DNA from: Ruegeria atlantica
Lineage (GTDB): Bacteria; Pseudomonadota; Alphaproteobacteria; Rhodobacterales; Rhodobacteraceae
Assembly (NCBI RefSeq): GCF_013032505.1
Contig: NZ_WQCG01000004.1
Coordinates: 248,001-312,000, forward strand
DNA length: 64,000 nt
Reading direction: 5' to 3'
Shown here: positions 1 through 9,127 of the stretch, piece after piece
How the letters are laid out: each line of letters starts with the position of its first letter
Position numbering within the stretch: position 1 is the first letter of the stretch
Notes under the pieces: generated by a model
What the model was told of the DNA's origin: nothing
The model's input: the letters and a program-made list of their open reading frames with translations, nothing else
Database searches by the model: none
Program-made: the position numbers and the translations under genes

Positions 1-1331
1 GTCTTGTTCTGATCGTGTTGCCGGTTGGCAAGGTGCGGATCGGAGGCAAGGACGCAAAGCCCGACTATTCCTATGCCGGGTGGATTGCGATGATGTTCGC
101 GGCTGGTATCGGCATCGGGTTGTTGTTCTTTGGAGTGATGGAGCCCGTCTATTACAATTTTGCCGAAGACGGTAACGCGGTGCCACTGGGCATCGACATC
201 GCCGTTCCGGGCAATGAATATGCTGGAGTCGTCGGTACAATCCACCATTGGGGGCTGGAAGGCTGGGCGGTCTATGCCGCTGTTGGTCTAAGCCTGGCCA
301 TCTTTGCCTATAACCTTGATCTGCCCCTGACCTTGCGTTCAGCCTTCTACCCGATCCTCGGCGAACGCGTCTGGGGTTGGTGGGGCCATATCATTGATAC
401 CTTGGCTGTATTTGCGACGCTCTTTGGCCTAACCACCTCGCTGGGTCTTGGTGCGCAGCAGGTTGCGGCAGGATTGAATGAGGTGTTCGGTATCGAACCC
501 AGCCCAACGGTCACAGTTCTGCTGATCATCGGTATCACGTTGATTGCGTTGGGTTCAGTCCTGATGGGAATGGATGCTGGCGTCAAACGGTTGAGCGAAA
601 TCAACATGATCATGGCCGTGGGCCTGTTTATCTTCGTGATTGTTGTCACTGGCGTCGGCACGGCCATCGCCCGGTATTTCAACGTGATGGTAGATTATGT
701 GTTCCACCTACCGGCGCTGTCGAACCCGTTCGGGCGTGAAGACACCAGTTACTTCCACGGCTGGACGACATTCTATTGGGCCTGGTGGATCGCATGGTCG
801 CCTTTTGTGGGCATGTTCATCGCCCGCATCTCAAAAGGTCGCACAGTGCGCGAGTTCATCCTTTGCGCCTTGCTGGCACCGACGGCAGTCTGTGCCTTGT
901 GGATGTCGACTTTTGGCGGTGCCGCCATCGACATGCTGAACGCAGGTGGAGCCGAAGGTGTGCGTGCCACAGTGATCGACAGCTATGCCCCTGAAGGTGC
1001 GCTGTTCGGATTCCTCAAGGAGCTGCCGCTTTACAGTATTGTTGCGCCAATCGCCCTGGTCCTGATCGTGGTGTTCTTTGTTACCTCGTCGGATTCTGGT
1101 TCGCTGGTGATCGATACGATTACTGCGGGCGGCAAGATGGACGCACCGGTGGTTCAGCGCGTGTTCTGGTGCACTTTGGAAGGTCTGGTCGCCATTGCGC
1201 TGTTGCTTGGCGGGGGCCTCTCTGCTCTGCAAGGTGCTGCGGTTTCGACAGGTATCCCGTTCACCTTGGTGGTTCTGATCATGTGCTACTGCTTGTGGTT
1301 GGCGCTGAAATCAGAAAAAGCCAAGATGTAG
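1..1331 (+). CDS. BCCT family betaine/choline/carnitine-type transporter (5' truncated)
   Basis: Sodium-coupled uptake of a quaternary ammonium compound across the inner membrane is the expected role. The reading frame is open to the left edge of the window (first full codon at base 3), so the N-terminus and first membrane helix are missing; about 442 residues of a family that is usually 500-plus are visible. Counting from the GTG at base 15, the sodium-site stretch MFAAGIGIGLLFFGVMEP lies at 27-44, the loop GMDAGVKRLSEIN near 185-197, and the Trp-rich family signature GWTTFYWAWWIAWSPF at 249-264. Helices are evenly spaced to the end. It converges on the MttB/flavoprotein operon, which suggests that it imports the substrate of that operon. 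Family is certain, substrate is inferred. A strong terminator follows 24 bp after the stop. Confidence 0.93.
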   Translation, partial: LVLIVLPVGKVRIGGKDAKPDYSYAGWIAMMFAAGIGIGLLFFGVMEPVYYNFAEDGNAVPLGIDIAVPGNEYAGVVGTIHHWGLEGWAVYAAVGLSLAIFAYNLDLPLTLRSAFYPILGERVWGWWGHIIDTLAVFATLFGLTTSLGLGAQQVAAGLNEVFGIEPSPTVTVLLIIGITLIALGSVLMGMDAGVKRLSEINMIMAVGLFIFVIVVTGVGTAIARYFNVMVDYVFHLPALSNPFGREDTSYFHGWTTFYWAWWIAWSPFVGMFIARISKGRTVREFILCALLAPTAVCALWMSTFGGAAIDMLNAGGAEGVRATVIDSYAPEGALFGFLKELPLYSIVAPIALVLIVVFFVTSSDSGSLVIDTITAGGKMDAPVVQRVFWCTLEGLVAIALLLGGGLSALQGAAVSTGIPFTLVVLIMCYCLWLALKSEKAKM

Positions 1332-1354
1332 GGCCTTGATCCAATACATTCCGG

Positions 1355-1382
1355 ACGCCCGCCTTTTGGCGGGCGTTCTTTT
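1355..1382 (+). terminator. Rho-independent terminator of the BCCT gene
   Basis: A perfect 9-bp stem (ACGCCCGCC at 1355-1363 with GGCGGGCGT at 1368-1376) and a TTTT loop are followed by TCTTTT. It lies just downstream of the transporter stop and before the convergent aminotransferase gene. Confidence 0.88.
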
Positions 1383-1454
1383 GTCGCCGGACAACCGAAA
1401 ACGCCCGGAAACTTCACGGAGAAAAAGCAAGGCACAGGCTAGGGGCCCTGAAGC

Positions 1455-2780
1455 CTAAACTTCGGCGACACTCACTGCAGTTTCGAGTGCTTGATCAAGA
1501 CTGTTCGCCACCTGATCCACGTCGTCCAACGACAAACACAGCGGAGGCACCATCCGCAGACATTGTTGAAACGGACCGGACTTCGACAGGATAATTCCTT
1601 GCGCGCGGCAGGCTTCGAAAACCTCCGTGGTCATGTCCTTGTCCGGCGTTTTGCTGTCCCGGTCTTTCACGAATTCGAGCGCAAGCATAAGGCCTTTCCC
1701 GCGAACATCGCCGATGACCTGAAACTTGTCTTTCAAGCTATGCAGCCTTTCCAGCAAGGCGGCCCCCACAACGCGGGCGTTTTCCTGCAACCCTTCGTCC
1801 TGCATGACCGCAAGAACCGCACGGGCTGCGGCAGCCGAGGTCGGGTTGGCTCCGTAGGTGTGGAACATGAACCTCTCCGCCATCGGTTCCGCAATATGTT
1901 TCTTGGCCACAACCGCCCCGATCGGGAAGCCATTTCCAAGACCTTTTGCCATGACGACGATGTCGGGCACGACGCCGTCCGCTTCGAACCCCCAGAAGTT
2001 TTCGCCAGTGCGACCAAAGCCGGATTGTACCTCATCCGCGATATAGAGACCTCCTGCCGCGCGCACGCGCTCGGCTGCGCCGGACATATAACCGGGCGGC
2101 ATTTCAATGATGCCGCCATAGCCCTGCACGCTTTCGACGAAAATACCCGCCACCTGACCGGAAGTGGCTGTGGCGATGGTGCGGTCGATCTCGGCTAGAT
2201 AGGGTTGGGTCCCTTGTCCAAAGATACCGCGATATTGGTTGGGTTCAGGCACAAACGCCACATTGCCGGGCATGCCCGGGTGACGCCAACCCGAGATACC
2301 GGTGATCGACTGCGCTGCAGCCGTTGGTCCGTGATAGGCCGTCCGCAGGGCCAGTAAGTCCAGATTGCCGGTGTAAGTGCGCGCCATCGTCATCGCTAGG
2401 TCAACGGCTTCGGATCCGGAGTTGGTCAGATGCACCACCCAATCCTGGCCTTTCGGCATGGTTGCGGCCAGTTCTTCGGCCAGATGTGCAGGTGTCGGGT
2501 GGTAGAACATTGTCGTGCAGTGGGTCAGTTCCTGCGCCTGTGCAGTTGCCGCCGCCACCACGCGCGGGTGCGAGTGCCCGACCGAGATACAGACATTCAT
2601 GCCCAGCAGATCGGTGTATTTCCGACCATCCGTGTCCCAAAGATATTGGCCCTGACCTTTCTTGAATACGATGGGTTCGCGAAACGGTGTGAACCGCGTC
2701 AGCGAGGCGGCATAGTACTGGTCCCGTCGCGCGGCGGTGTTCGAGAAGTCCCAGTCGGTATGAAGGGCGTGGTCGGTCAT
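1455..2780 (-). CDS. class-III (omega) aminotransferase, AGXT2-like
   Basis: PLP enzyme of 441 aa that moves an amino group from a terminal amine to a keto acid. The cofactor site is complete: DEVQSGFGR with Asp249 binding the pyridine nitrogen, and MAKGLGNGFP with Lys279 as the Schiff-base lysine. TNSGSEAVDLAM (120-131) is the phosphate-binding loop. Overall it looks most like AGXT2-type alanine-glyoxylate / beta-amino acid transaminases. Its ATG overlaps the stop of the upstream flavoprotein gene by 4 bp (ATGA), so it is the last gene of the mttB-flavoprotein-flavoprotein-aminotransferase operon. In that setting it would remove the primary amine left after complete N-demethylation of a methylated amine. 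That substrate assignment is inference; beta-alanine, GABA or glyoxylate chemistry are alternatives. Confidence 0.9.
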   Translation of the reverse strand: MTDHALHTDWDFSNTAARRDQYYAASLTRFTPFREPIVFKKGQGQYLWDTDGRKYTDLLGMNVCISVGHSHPRVVAAATAQAQELTHCTTMFYHPTPAHLAEELAATMPKGQDWVVHLTNSGSEAVDLAMTMARTYTGNLDLLALRTAYHGPTAAAQSITGISGWRHPGMPGNVAFVPEPNQYRGIFGQGTQPYLAEIDRTIATATSGQVAGIFVESVQGYGGIIEMPPGYMSGAAERVRAAGGLYIADEVQSGFGRTGENFWGFEADGVVPDIVVMAKGLGNGFPIGAVVAKKHIAEPMAERFMFHTYGANPTSAAAARAVLAVMQDEGLQENARVVGAALLERLHSLKDKFQVIGDVRGKGLMLALEFVKDRDSKTPDKDMTTEVFEACRAQGIILSKSGPFQQCLRMVPPLCLSLDDVDQVANSLDQALETAVSVAEV

Positions 2781-5155
2781 TTGGAACCTCCGGTTTTCAG
2801 GCGTGAGTTTTCGGGGTCAAAGGGGGCCTCAGGCAGGATCGTTGCCGCACGATGCTGGCCCAGTATTGAGATGGTCAGCCCGTCTCGCATAGTCGGGTCG
2901 CGCAGATAGGCCAAAGCCAGAACCTTACCGGTCCGGTGGCCATAAGCACCCGAGGTGGCGATGCCGACCGGCAGACCGTCTTTCCAGACCGTGTGCGCGT
3001 AGAACGGATCTATCTCACCGGCGTCGACCTCAAGCAGCACCATTTCCCATGCGTTGTCCCTTGCTAGTTCGTCGCGTAGGTCCTTGCGGACAAACGGGTT
3101 CAGACCTGCCTCAAATGGGCTGCGTTCGGTCGTCAGATCACTGCCCCAACCGCGATAGCCTTTTTCAAGGCGCATGGAGTTTGCAGCATAGGCCCCGTAG
3201 AATCCCAGACCATGAGGTTTGGCGATCTCTTCAAGCGTCATGAAAAGTTGCACGGCATGTTCTTTGGCTACATGCAATTCCCAGCCATATTCGCCCAGAT
3301 AAGACACCCGCAGGGCGCGCAGGGAGAACCCGGCGACATGGGTCTCGTGCGCGGTGAGCCATGGCATATGGTTCAACTCGGGCAACACATCGGAGGATTT
3401 GGGCCCCATGACGCCGATGACCGCCAGATCCTCTGTGACGTTTCGGACAGTGACGTCGAAGCCACTGGCAACCTGTGTCAGAAGATCATGGTCGATCTGC
3501 TCGGCCGCGGCGGCGCTGGTCAGATAGGCATGATCTTCAGTCAGCCGGGCGACGGTGAATTCTGACAGAACACCACCTGCCGGGGTCAGCGCATGGGTCA
3601 GGCCGATGCGTCCCGGCGGGATCGCGCGGTTTGCCCCCAATGATTCGAGGAATGGCGCAACATCCGGGCCGGTGATGTCGAATTTTGAGAACACGGACAG
3701 GTCGGCCATGGCGACGCAGTTATGCGCGGCCTCGACCTCTTGCGCCACGGGTTCGAACCAATTGGCGCGACGGAAGGTTTCGTCGGCGACAGCTCCGGGT
3801 GAGTCCGAGAACCAGTTTGGACGTTCCCACCCATAGGCCGCACCCATCACCGCGCCGCGTTCGACCATCAGGTCATGCAGTGGAGACAGGCGCAGACCGC
3901 GCCCGGCGGGGCGTTCTTCGTGCGGATAGTGCACTCCAAATTGCAGGCCGAAACACTCGACGGCCTTAGCCACGCGGTAATCACGATCCGCCCATGACCC
4001 GAAACGGCGGCTGTCGACGGCCAGCGCATCCATCGGGGGGGCGCCGTGGGTCATCCAATGGGCCAGGAACCAACCTGCGCCACCGCCTTCCATCACCCCC
4101 ATGGACGAGCCGGTCAAAAGCCAGGCGTTTTCCAGCCCGTGTGCAGGTCCGATCAATGGATTTGCATCCGGGGTGAAGGTAATCGGTCCGTTGATCACCG
4201 ATTTTATGCCGCCGGTTTCCAGCGCTGGTATGCGCTCCATGGCGGCCATGATGATGTGTTCCACACTGTCCAGATCCGGCGACATCAGATCCGCGCCAAA
4301 CTCCGGCGGTACACCATCAACGGACCAGACCTTGGCGTTCTTTTCATACGGCCCGAGGATCAGCCCATCACGCTCTTGCCGCACGTACCAGCTTTCTTCT
4401 GGGTCGCGGATGATCGGCAGCTCTGGTAATCCCTCTTTGATCCGGGATGACACAGCCTCCACCGTGTCCGTCACCAGGTATTGGTGCAGCACCGGAACAG
4501 ACGGGATGTTGAGGCCCATCATATGCCCGATTTCCCAGCCCCAAGTGCCTGCAGCGTTGACCACGTGGGTGGTTTCGATGATCTCTTTCGCAGTCTCGAT
4601 CCGCCAATGGTCCTGCTGACGCTCAACCGCGGTGACTGCGCAATTGCGTATGATCCGAGCCCCGCCACGCCGGGCAACCTCAGCCATTGCGTGGGTTGCC
4701 AGCGTAGGGTCTACATGGCCGTCATCGGGTTCATAAATCCCACCGATCAGCCCATCCAGATTAGCCAGCGGGAACAGCTCAGCGATGCGCTCGGGCGTCA
4801 GGACCTCCAGCGGATAGCCGGTGAATTCGGACAGACCGGCCACATGGCGAAACTCGTCCATCCGGTCCGGGTTGCGGGTGATCCGCATCGCACCTGAGCG
4901 GTGAAAGCCGCAATCGCGTCCGGTTTCCTGCGGAAGGATATCGCGGTAAAGCCGAACAGAGGTGGCGCGCAGCTCTTGAATGGTGGGATTGTGGGCGAAA
5001 TGGGTACACAGCCCCGCCGCATGCCAGGTCGATCCATGGGTCAGGTCATTTTTCTCGACCAGCAGAACATCGGACCAATCAGCCTTGACCAGATGATACA
5101 TCAGCGACACGCCCATGGCTCCGCCGCCGATGATTGTAACCTGCGCCTTGGTCAT
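2777..5155 (-). CDS. FAD-dependent N-methyl amine dehydrogenase, DMGDH/sarcosine dehydrogenase family (copy 1)
   Basis: A 792-aa two-part enzyme. Residues 1-400 are a D-amino-acid-oxidase-type FAD domain with the dinucleotide fold IIGGGAMG at 8-15 and GSTWHAAG at 41-48. His45 sits where dimethylglycine and sarcosine dehydrogenases attach FAD covalently. Residues from about 420 to 792 resemble the folate-binding GcvT/aminomethyltransferase domain (RLEKGYRGWGSDL and ERSPFEAGLNPF near the end), which in this family captures the released one-carbon unit on tetrahydrofolate. The length matches fused DMGDH enzymes. It overlaps its neighbours on both sides by 4 bp (ATGA). It probably oxidatively removes an N-methyl group from a secondary or tertiary amine. 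The exact substrate is not readable from sequence. Confidence 0.88.
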   Translation of the reverse strand: MTKAQVTIIGGGAMGVSLMYHLVKADWSDVLLVEKNDLTHGSTWHAAGLCTHFAHNPTIQELRATSVRLYRDILPQETGRDCGFHRSGAMRITRNPDRMDEFRHVAGLSEFTGYPLEVLTPERIAELFPLANLDGLIGGIYEPDDGHVDPTLATHAMAEVARRGGARIIRNCAVTAVERQQDHWRIETAKEIIETTHVVNAAGTWGWEIGHMMGLNIPSVPVLHQYLVTDTVEAVSSRIKEGLPELPIIRDPEESWYVRQERDGLILGPYEKNAKVWSVDGVPPEFGADLMSPDLDSVEHIIMAAMERIPALETGGIKSVINGPITFTPDANPLIGPAHGLENAWLLTGSSMGVMEGGGAGWFLAHWMTHGAPPMDALAVDSRRFGSWADRDYRVAKAVECFGLQFGVHYPHEERPAGRGLRLSPLHDLMVERGAVMGAAYGWERPNWFSDSPGAVADETFRRANWFEPVAQEVEAAHNCVAMADLSVFSKFDITGPDVAPFLESLGANRAIPPGRIGLTHALTPAGGVLSEFTVARLTEDHAYLTSAAAAEQIDHDLLTQVASGFDVTVRNVTEDLAVIGVMGPKSSDVLPELNHMPWLTAHETHVAGFSLRALRVSYLGEYGWELHVAKEHAVQLFMTLEEIAKPHGLGFYGAYAANSMRLEKGYRGWGSDLTTERSPFEAGLNPFVRKDLRDELARDNAWEMVLLEVDAGEIDPFYAHTVWKDGLPVGIATSGAYGHRTGKVLALAYLRDPTMRDGLTISILGQHRAATILPEAPFDPENSRLKTGGSK

Positions 5156-7518
5156 GCGCGCATCCTTTCGCCTGAGGGATCAAAGGGTGGGCGTCGCAAG
5201 GGCTGCGCGGGATAGTCCCGGCCAGCGACCCGAACCGTGAAATTTCGTTCGCATGTCTGGACCAACGTCTCTCCCGGCTGGACCGAAATCATGGCGAAAC
5301 ACAGATTCAGCCCTGTGCGCGGCCCGCGCCCGCCCGAAGTCGTCAGCCCCACATGGGTGCCACGCTCGAACACCGGTTCGTCATGCAGCATCAGTGCATT
5401 GCCGAGAACTTGCAGTAGGATAAGGCGTTGATGCAGACCATTGGCCTTTTGCTGTTCCAATGCGGATTTGCCGAGAAAGTCCTTGGACCAATCAATGGTG
5501 AACCCCAGGCCGGCTTCAAGCGGAGTGATCTGGGGGCCAAGTTCATGCCCCCAGTGTTTGAAACCCTTCTCCAACCGGCAGGCATCCACCGCATAGTGGC
5601 CCAGCGGGCGCGCGTCTGCCTTGTGGAGGGTGTCGAACAGCTGAGGGGCCTGCGCGTTGGGTACGGTTAGTTCCCAGCCCAATTCTCCGACAAAACTAAC
5701 GCGCGTGGCGCGGCAAGTAATGCCTGCCATTTCAGCGGTGGCGGCATAGCCAAATGCCATTTCTGGAACGCTGCCGAGACCCTGTAGCAGCGTCCGGCTG
5801 CCACCTCCCATTACACCGATTGTGCAGAATGCTTCGGTCAAATCCTCGACAGACACATCGCCCTTCAAATGCCTGCGCAGGAACATCAGATCGCGCATGC
5901 GCGTGGCGGCGCCCGAGGTCAGATGAAACGCATCCCTACCCAACCGCGTGATAGTCACATCCATTTCGATCCCACCGCGCGCGTTCAGTATCTGGGTATA
6001 GACAGCACGACCAATGGGCACGTCCATCTGCGCGGTCGTCAGGCGGTTCAATGAACCCAGAGCATCCGGTCCGGTGATGTCGAACTTGGTAAAAGGACTC
6101 AGATCAATCAACACGGTGCCCTCATCCATGACCGCCGCTTCGGCTCTGGCCAGGGGCCACCACCGCTGATCCGCTACCGAATAGTCCTGCGCCGGACCAT
6201 AGTATATTCCGCGGTCCCAACCGGCAGTCAGACCAAAATGCGCCCCGGCCTTAGCCCAGCAATCGTGCAGCGCGGTAGTGCGCAGACCTCGACCTGATTT
6301 GGGCTGTTTATATGGCCAGTGAGGGGCAAAAAGATCAGCAACCGCCTCTTCCATTCGGGCGGCCATGTGTTCGGTGCTGGCTGTGGCGGGGTCGACCCGG
6401 GCGACATCGACCTCCCACATATCCATCTGGGGGTGGCCGTCGACCATCCAATCTGCCAGCGCCCGTCCAATCCCCGCCGAGGACATGACCCCGACCGAGT
6501 TCATTCCCGCGGCGACAAACATACCATTGACCGATGTTTCGCCTACAAGGGGTCTCGTGTCTGCCGTGAAACTCTCGGGGCCGTTCATGAAATGCTGGAT
6601 GCCGACCCTTTCAAGGCTGGGGCAAAGCTCTAACGCCGCCTCCATGAAGGGCGCGAACTGGTCCCAGTCTTCAGCCAATTCAAGGAAAGGCCGGTCTCCT
6701 TCGGGGCCGTAGGCGTCCCAACATTTCGCGTTGGGTTCAAAGCCACCAATGACCAGTTTGCCCGCGTCGCCCTTGATGTAGATGCCTCGATCCAGATCCC
6801 GGATCACTGGAAATGGGTTCGGCAGGTCGGGGATGGGTTCGGTGACCACATACATGTGCTCGACCGCCTGCAAGGGCAGCGCTACACCAACATTTGCAGC
6901 CAGTTCGCGGGACCAGGCACCGGTGGCCAGAACGACCTGATCGGCGTCCAATTCGGTTCCATCAGCAAGAGTAACGCCGGTGATGCGCCCACCCTTTTTA
7001 CGCAGTGACTGAACAATGGTGTTCTCGCGTATCTTTACCCCGCGATCCCGTGCGCCCTTGGCATAGGCCATGCACAGATCGACCGGGTTCACATTGGCAT
7101 CTTCGGGCACATAAAGCGCGCCCACATGGTTGCTCAGATCGAGCTGTGGCAGAGGCACGTCCGAGGCGGCGATCACCCGCGGCGTCAGACCCTGCGTCTG
7201 GCCCAGATCAGAAATCCTGCGCAGCTCATCCAGGCGGGCGGGGTCGCGTGCCAGCCAATAACCGGACGTGCGGCGATATCCGGTGGACATGCCGGTCTCG
7301 GCCTCAAGGGCAGGGAAAACCTCAAGTGCCGCCATGGCCAATTGGGTCATATTTGGCGTCGCACGCAGTGGGCCGACAATTCCAGCCGCATGCCAGGACG
7401 TGCCCGAGGTCAGCTGATTGCGTTCCAGAACCGTAACGTCGGTCGATCCGCGCTTGGCCAGATGGTAGGCTAGGCTAAGACCAATTGCGCCACCTCCGAT
7501 GATCAAAACGCGGCTCAT
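5152..7518 (-). CDS. FAD-dependent N-methyl amine dehydrogenase, DMGDH/sarcosine dehydrogenase family (copy 2)
   Basis: A 788-aa paralogue of the next gene with the same architecture. FAD fold: LIIGGGAIGLS near 5-15. Covalent-FAD motif: TSGTSWHAAG, His43. The C-terminal GcvT-like half contains RLEKGFKHWGHELG and ITPLEAGLGF. The two copies differ throughout, so this is an old duplication with probable division of labour (for example tertiary versus secondary amine). The gene starts inside the stop of the methyltransferase gene (TGATG, 1-bp overlap) and its own stop overlaps the start of copy 1. Such coupling implies co-translation of all four operon members. Family is confident; the methylated substrate is inferred. 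Confidence 0.88.
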   Translation of the reverse strand: MSRVLIIGGGAIGLSLAYHLAKRGSTDVTVLERNQLTSGTSWHAAGIVGPLRATPNMTQLAMAALEVFPALEAETGMSTGYRRTSGYWLARDPARLDELRRISDLGQTQGLTPRVIAASDVPLPQLDLSNHVGALYVPEDANVNPVDLCMAYAKGARDRGVKIRENTIVQSLRKKGGRITGVTLADGTELDADQVVLATGAWSRELAANVGVALPLQAVEHMYVVTEPIPDLPNPFPVIRDLDRGIYIKGDAGKLVIGGFEPNAKCWDAYGPEGDRPFLELAEDWDQFAPFMEAALELCPSLERVGIQHFMNGPESFTADTRPLVGETSVNGMFVAAGMNSVGVMSSAGIGRALADWMVDGHPQMDMWEVDVARVDPATASTEHMAARMEEAVADLFAPHWPYKQPKSGRGLRTTALHDCWAKAGAHFGLTAGWDRGIYYGPAQDYSVADQRWWPLARAEAAVMDEGTVLIDLSPFTKFDITGPDALGSLNRLTTAQMDVPIGRAVYTQILNARGGIEMDVTITRLGRDAFHLTSGAATRMRDLMFLRRHLKGDVSVEDLTEAFCTIGVMGGGSRTLLQGLGSVPEMAFGYAATAEMAGITCRATRVSFVGELGWELTVPNAQAPQLFDTLHKADARPLGHYAVDACRLEKGFKHWGHELGPQITPLEAGLGFTIDWSKDFLGKSALEQQKANGLHQRLILLQVLGNALMLHDEPVFERGTHVGLTTSGGRGPRTGLNLCFAMISVQPGETLVQTCERNFTVRVAGRDYPAQPLRRPPFDPSGERMRA

Positions 7519-9047
7519 CAGAAGTAATCCTGATCAGGTTTCTCGGCCTTGCGCTGCGCGATGTAATCCTGCAGAGCGGCGTCGATGTCGGGGTCGAGGC
7601 CGGGGTCTTCGTAGCCGTCCAGTCGTTCCTTCCAGATTGCATTGGCACGTGTAGCGGCGTCCTGCTCTCCGGCTGCGTGCCATTGCTCGAACGAATTGTC
7701 GTCCGGGGTCCAAGGACGGAACAGCGCGGATATGAAATTGGCCCGCGTATGCTCGGAACCGAGGAAATGCTGTCCCGGACCGGTCGACGCAATTGCCTCC
7801 ATTGCCTGGGCATTCTCGCTCATGTCGATGCCGTCAAAGAAACGCCCGATCTTACCGCACAGATCATGATCCAGGATTGTCTTTTCGAACGAGGTCACCA
7901 AGCCGCCTTCAAGCCATCCAGTGGCGTGGTTGATGAGATTGGCGCCCGCGAACATCGACATCATCAATCCCCAAGCGGCTTCTTGCTGACTTTGGCCGTC
8001 CGGTAGCTTTGATGCGCTGAGCGTGCCAACCGTGTGCAGCGGCACCCCCAGCCTGCGGGCAAGCTGTCCGGCAGCCAAAACCATCAACCCGGCCTCGGGC
8101 GTGCCAAAGGTCGGTGCCCCGGATTTCATCGACATGGTCGAGGCGAAACTGCCCATCATGCAGGGTGCCCCGGGGTTTACCAATTGGGTCAAAGTCATTG
8201 CAGCCATGGTTTCGGCCAATACCTGAGCCAACGTTCCAGCCACGGTGGACGGCGACATGGCCCCGGTTAGAACCCAAGGGGTGCAGGCAACCGGTTGTCC
8301 TGCGCGGGCGTAGGTTTTCAACGCGCCGGACATGTGGCTGTCCATCACCAGCGGCGCGTTTGTGTTCGAGACGCAATACAGGACGGCGTTTTCAGCGACA
8401 AAGTCTTTGCCAAACACAATTCGCGCCATGTCGATCGCGTGACCCGCACGTTCAGCCCCGATAAAGGCACCCATGAAGGCACGATCAGAATAGCGAATAT
8501 GGCCATAGAGCATGTCGAGATGGCGCTTGTTGGCAGGCAAATCCACCGGTTCGCAGACCACGCCGCCCGAATGGTGCAGCCAGGGCAGGCTGTGATGCAG
8601 CTTAACCAGGTCGACGAAGTCCTGATGCGAGGCATAGCGCCGCCCGCGATCCAGATCGTGTACAAAAGGTGGGCCCCAGGCCGGGCACAACACGCTGGCA
8701 TCGCCGCCAAGCTGAACACTATTGGCCGGGTTCCGGGCATGTTGAGTAAATTGCCCCGGTGCGGTCGCCATGATCGTATTGCGGCAGAACCCCGGCGCGA
8801 ACCGAACGCGCGAGCCGTCGATGTCACAGCCTGCATCGGCAAAAATGCTCAGGATTTCCGGGTCGTCCTGAAACTCCATCCCGGTTTCCGCAAGAATGGT
8901 ATCAGCATTGGCCTCGATTTGTTCCAGCCCTGCTGCGCTGAGGACATTGAAGGTCGAGAGCTTGCGCAAAATGAACGGCGCGCGGGTCTCTGGAAGAGCG
9001 CGAGGTTCAGAAGCCCTGCGGCGACGGGATGAGCGCGAACGTGTCAT
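7518..9047 (-). CDS. trimethylamine methyltransferase (MttB) superfamily protein, non-pyrrolysine type
   Basis: A 509-aa member of the MttB/MtgB superfamily, which in characterised cases moves a methyl group from a quaternary amine (glycine betaine, proline betaine, carnitine, gamma-butyrobetaine) to a corrinoid protein. The frame has no internal TAG, so it is not a pyrrolysine trimethylamine methyltransferase. I placed the start at the ATG at 9047 (MTRSRSSRRRR), because the frame's longer extension to 9239 would run into the divergent LysR gene and its operator. The Arg-rich N-terminus is typical of alphaproteobacterial members. It is the first gene of the operon. No corrinoid-binding protein or reactivase is seen in the window, so either the partner is elsewhere or the enzyme works differently. 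Confidence 0.85.
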   Translation of the reverse strand: MTRSRSSRRRRASEPRALPETRAPFILRKLSTFNVLSAAGLEQIEANADTILAETGMEFQDDPEILSIFADAGCDIDGSRVRFAPGFCRNTIMATAPGQFTQHARNPANSVQLGGDASVLCPAWGPPFVHDLDRGRRYASHQDFVDLVKLHHSLPWLHHSGGVVCEPVDLPANKRHLDMLYGHIRYSDRAFMGAFIGAERAGHAIDMARIVFGKDFVAENAVLYCVSNTNAPLVMDSHMSGALKTYARAGQPVACTPWVLTGAMSPSTVAGTLAQVLAETMAAMTLTQLVNPGAPCMMGSFASTMSMKSGAPTFGTPEAGLMVLAAGQLARRLGVPLHTVGTLSASKLPDGQSQQEAAWGLMMSMFAGANLINHATGWLEGGLVTSFEKTILDHDLCGKIGRFFDGIDMSENAQAMEAIASTGPGQHFLGSEHTRANFISALFRPWTPDDNSFEQWHAAGEQDAATRANAIWKERLDGYEDPGLDPDIDAALQDYIAQRKAEKPDQDYF

Positions 9048-9095
9048 GGCCAAAGCGTTGACCCAGAGCTTGACGAAAACCAAGAAAATTCCAAC

Positions 9096-9116
9096 AGTAT
9101 TAGGATCATTTATACT
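9096..9116. promoter_or_regulatory. LysR-type operator, AGTAT-N11-ATACT
   Basis: A perfect 5-bp inverted repeat (AGTAT 9096-9100, ATACT 9112-9116) with 11 bp between arms gives the T-N11-A pattern of LysR-type boxes. It lies in the 80-bp gap between the mttB-superfamily operon and the divergent LysR gene, the usual place for an autoregulated, inducer-responsive site. Confidence 0.6.
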
Positions 9117-9127
9117 AAGGTTGAGCA

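Noticed and set aside
7518..9047. Pyrrolysine-type trimethylamine methyltransferase
   Set aside because: No in-frame TAG interrupts the gene, and no pyl genes are seen.
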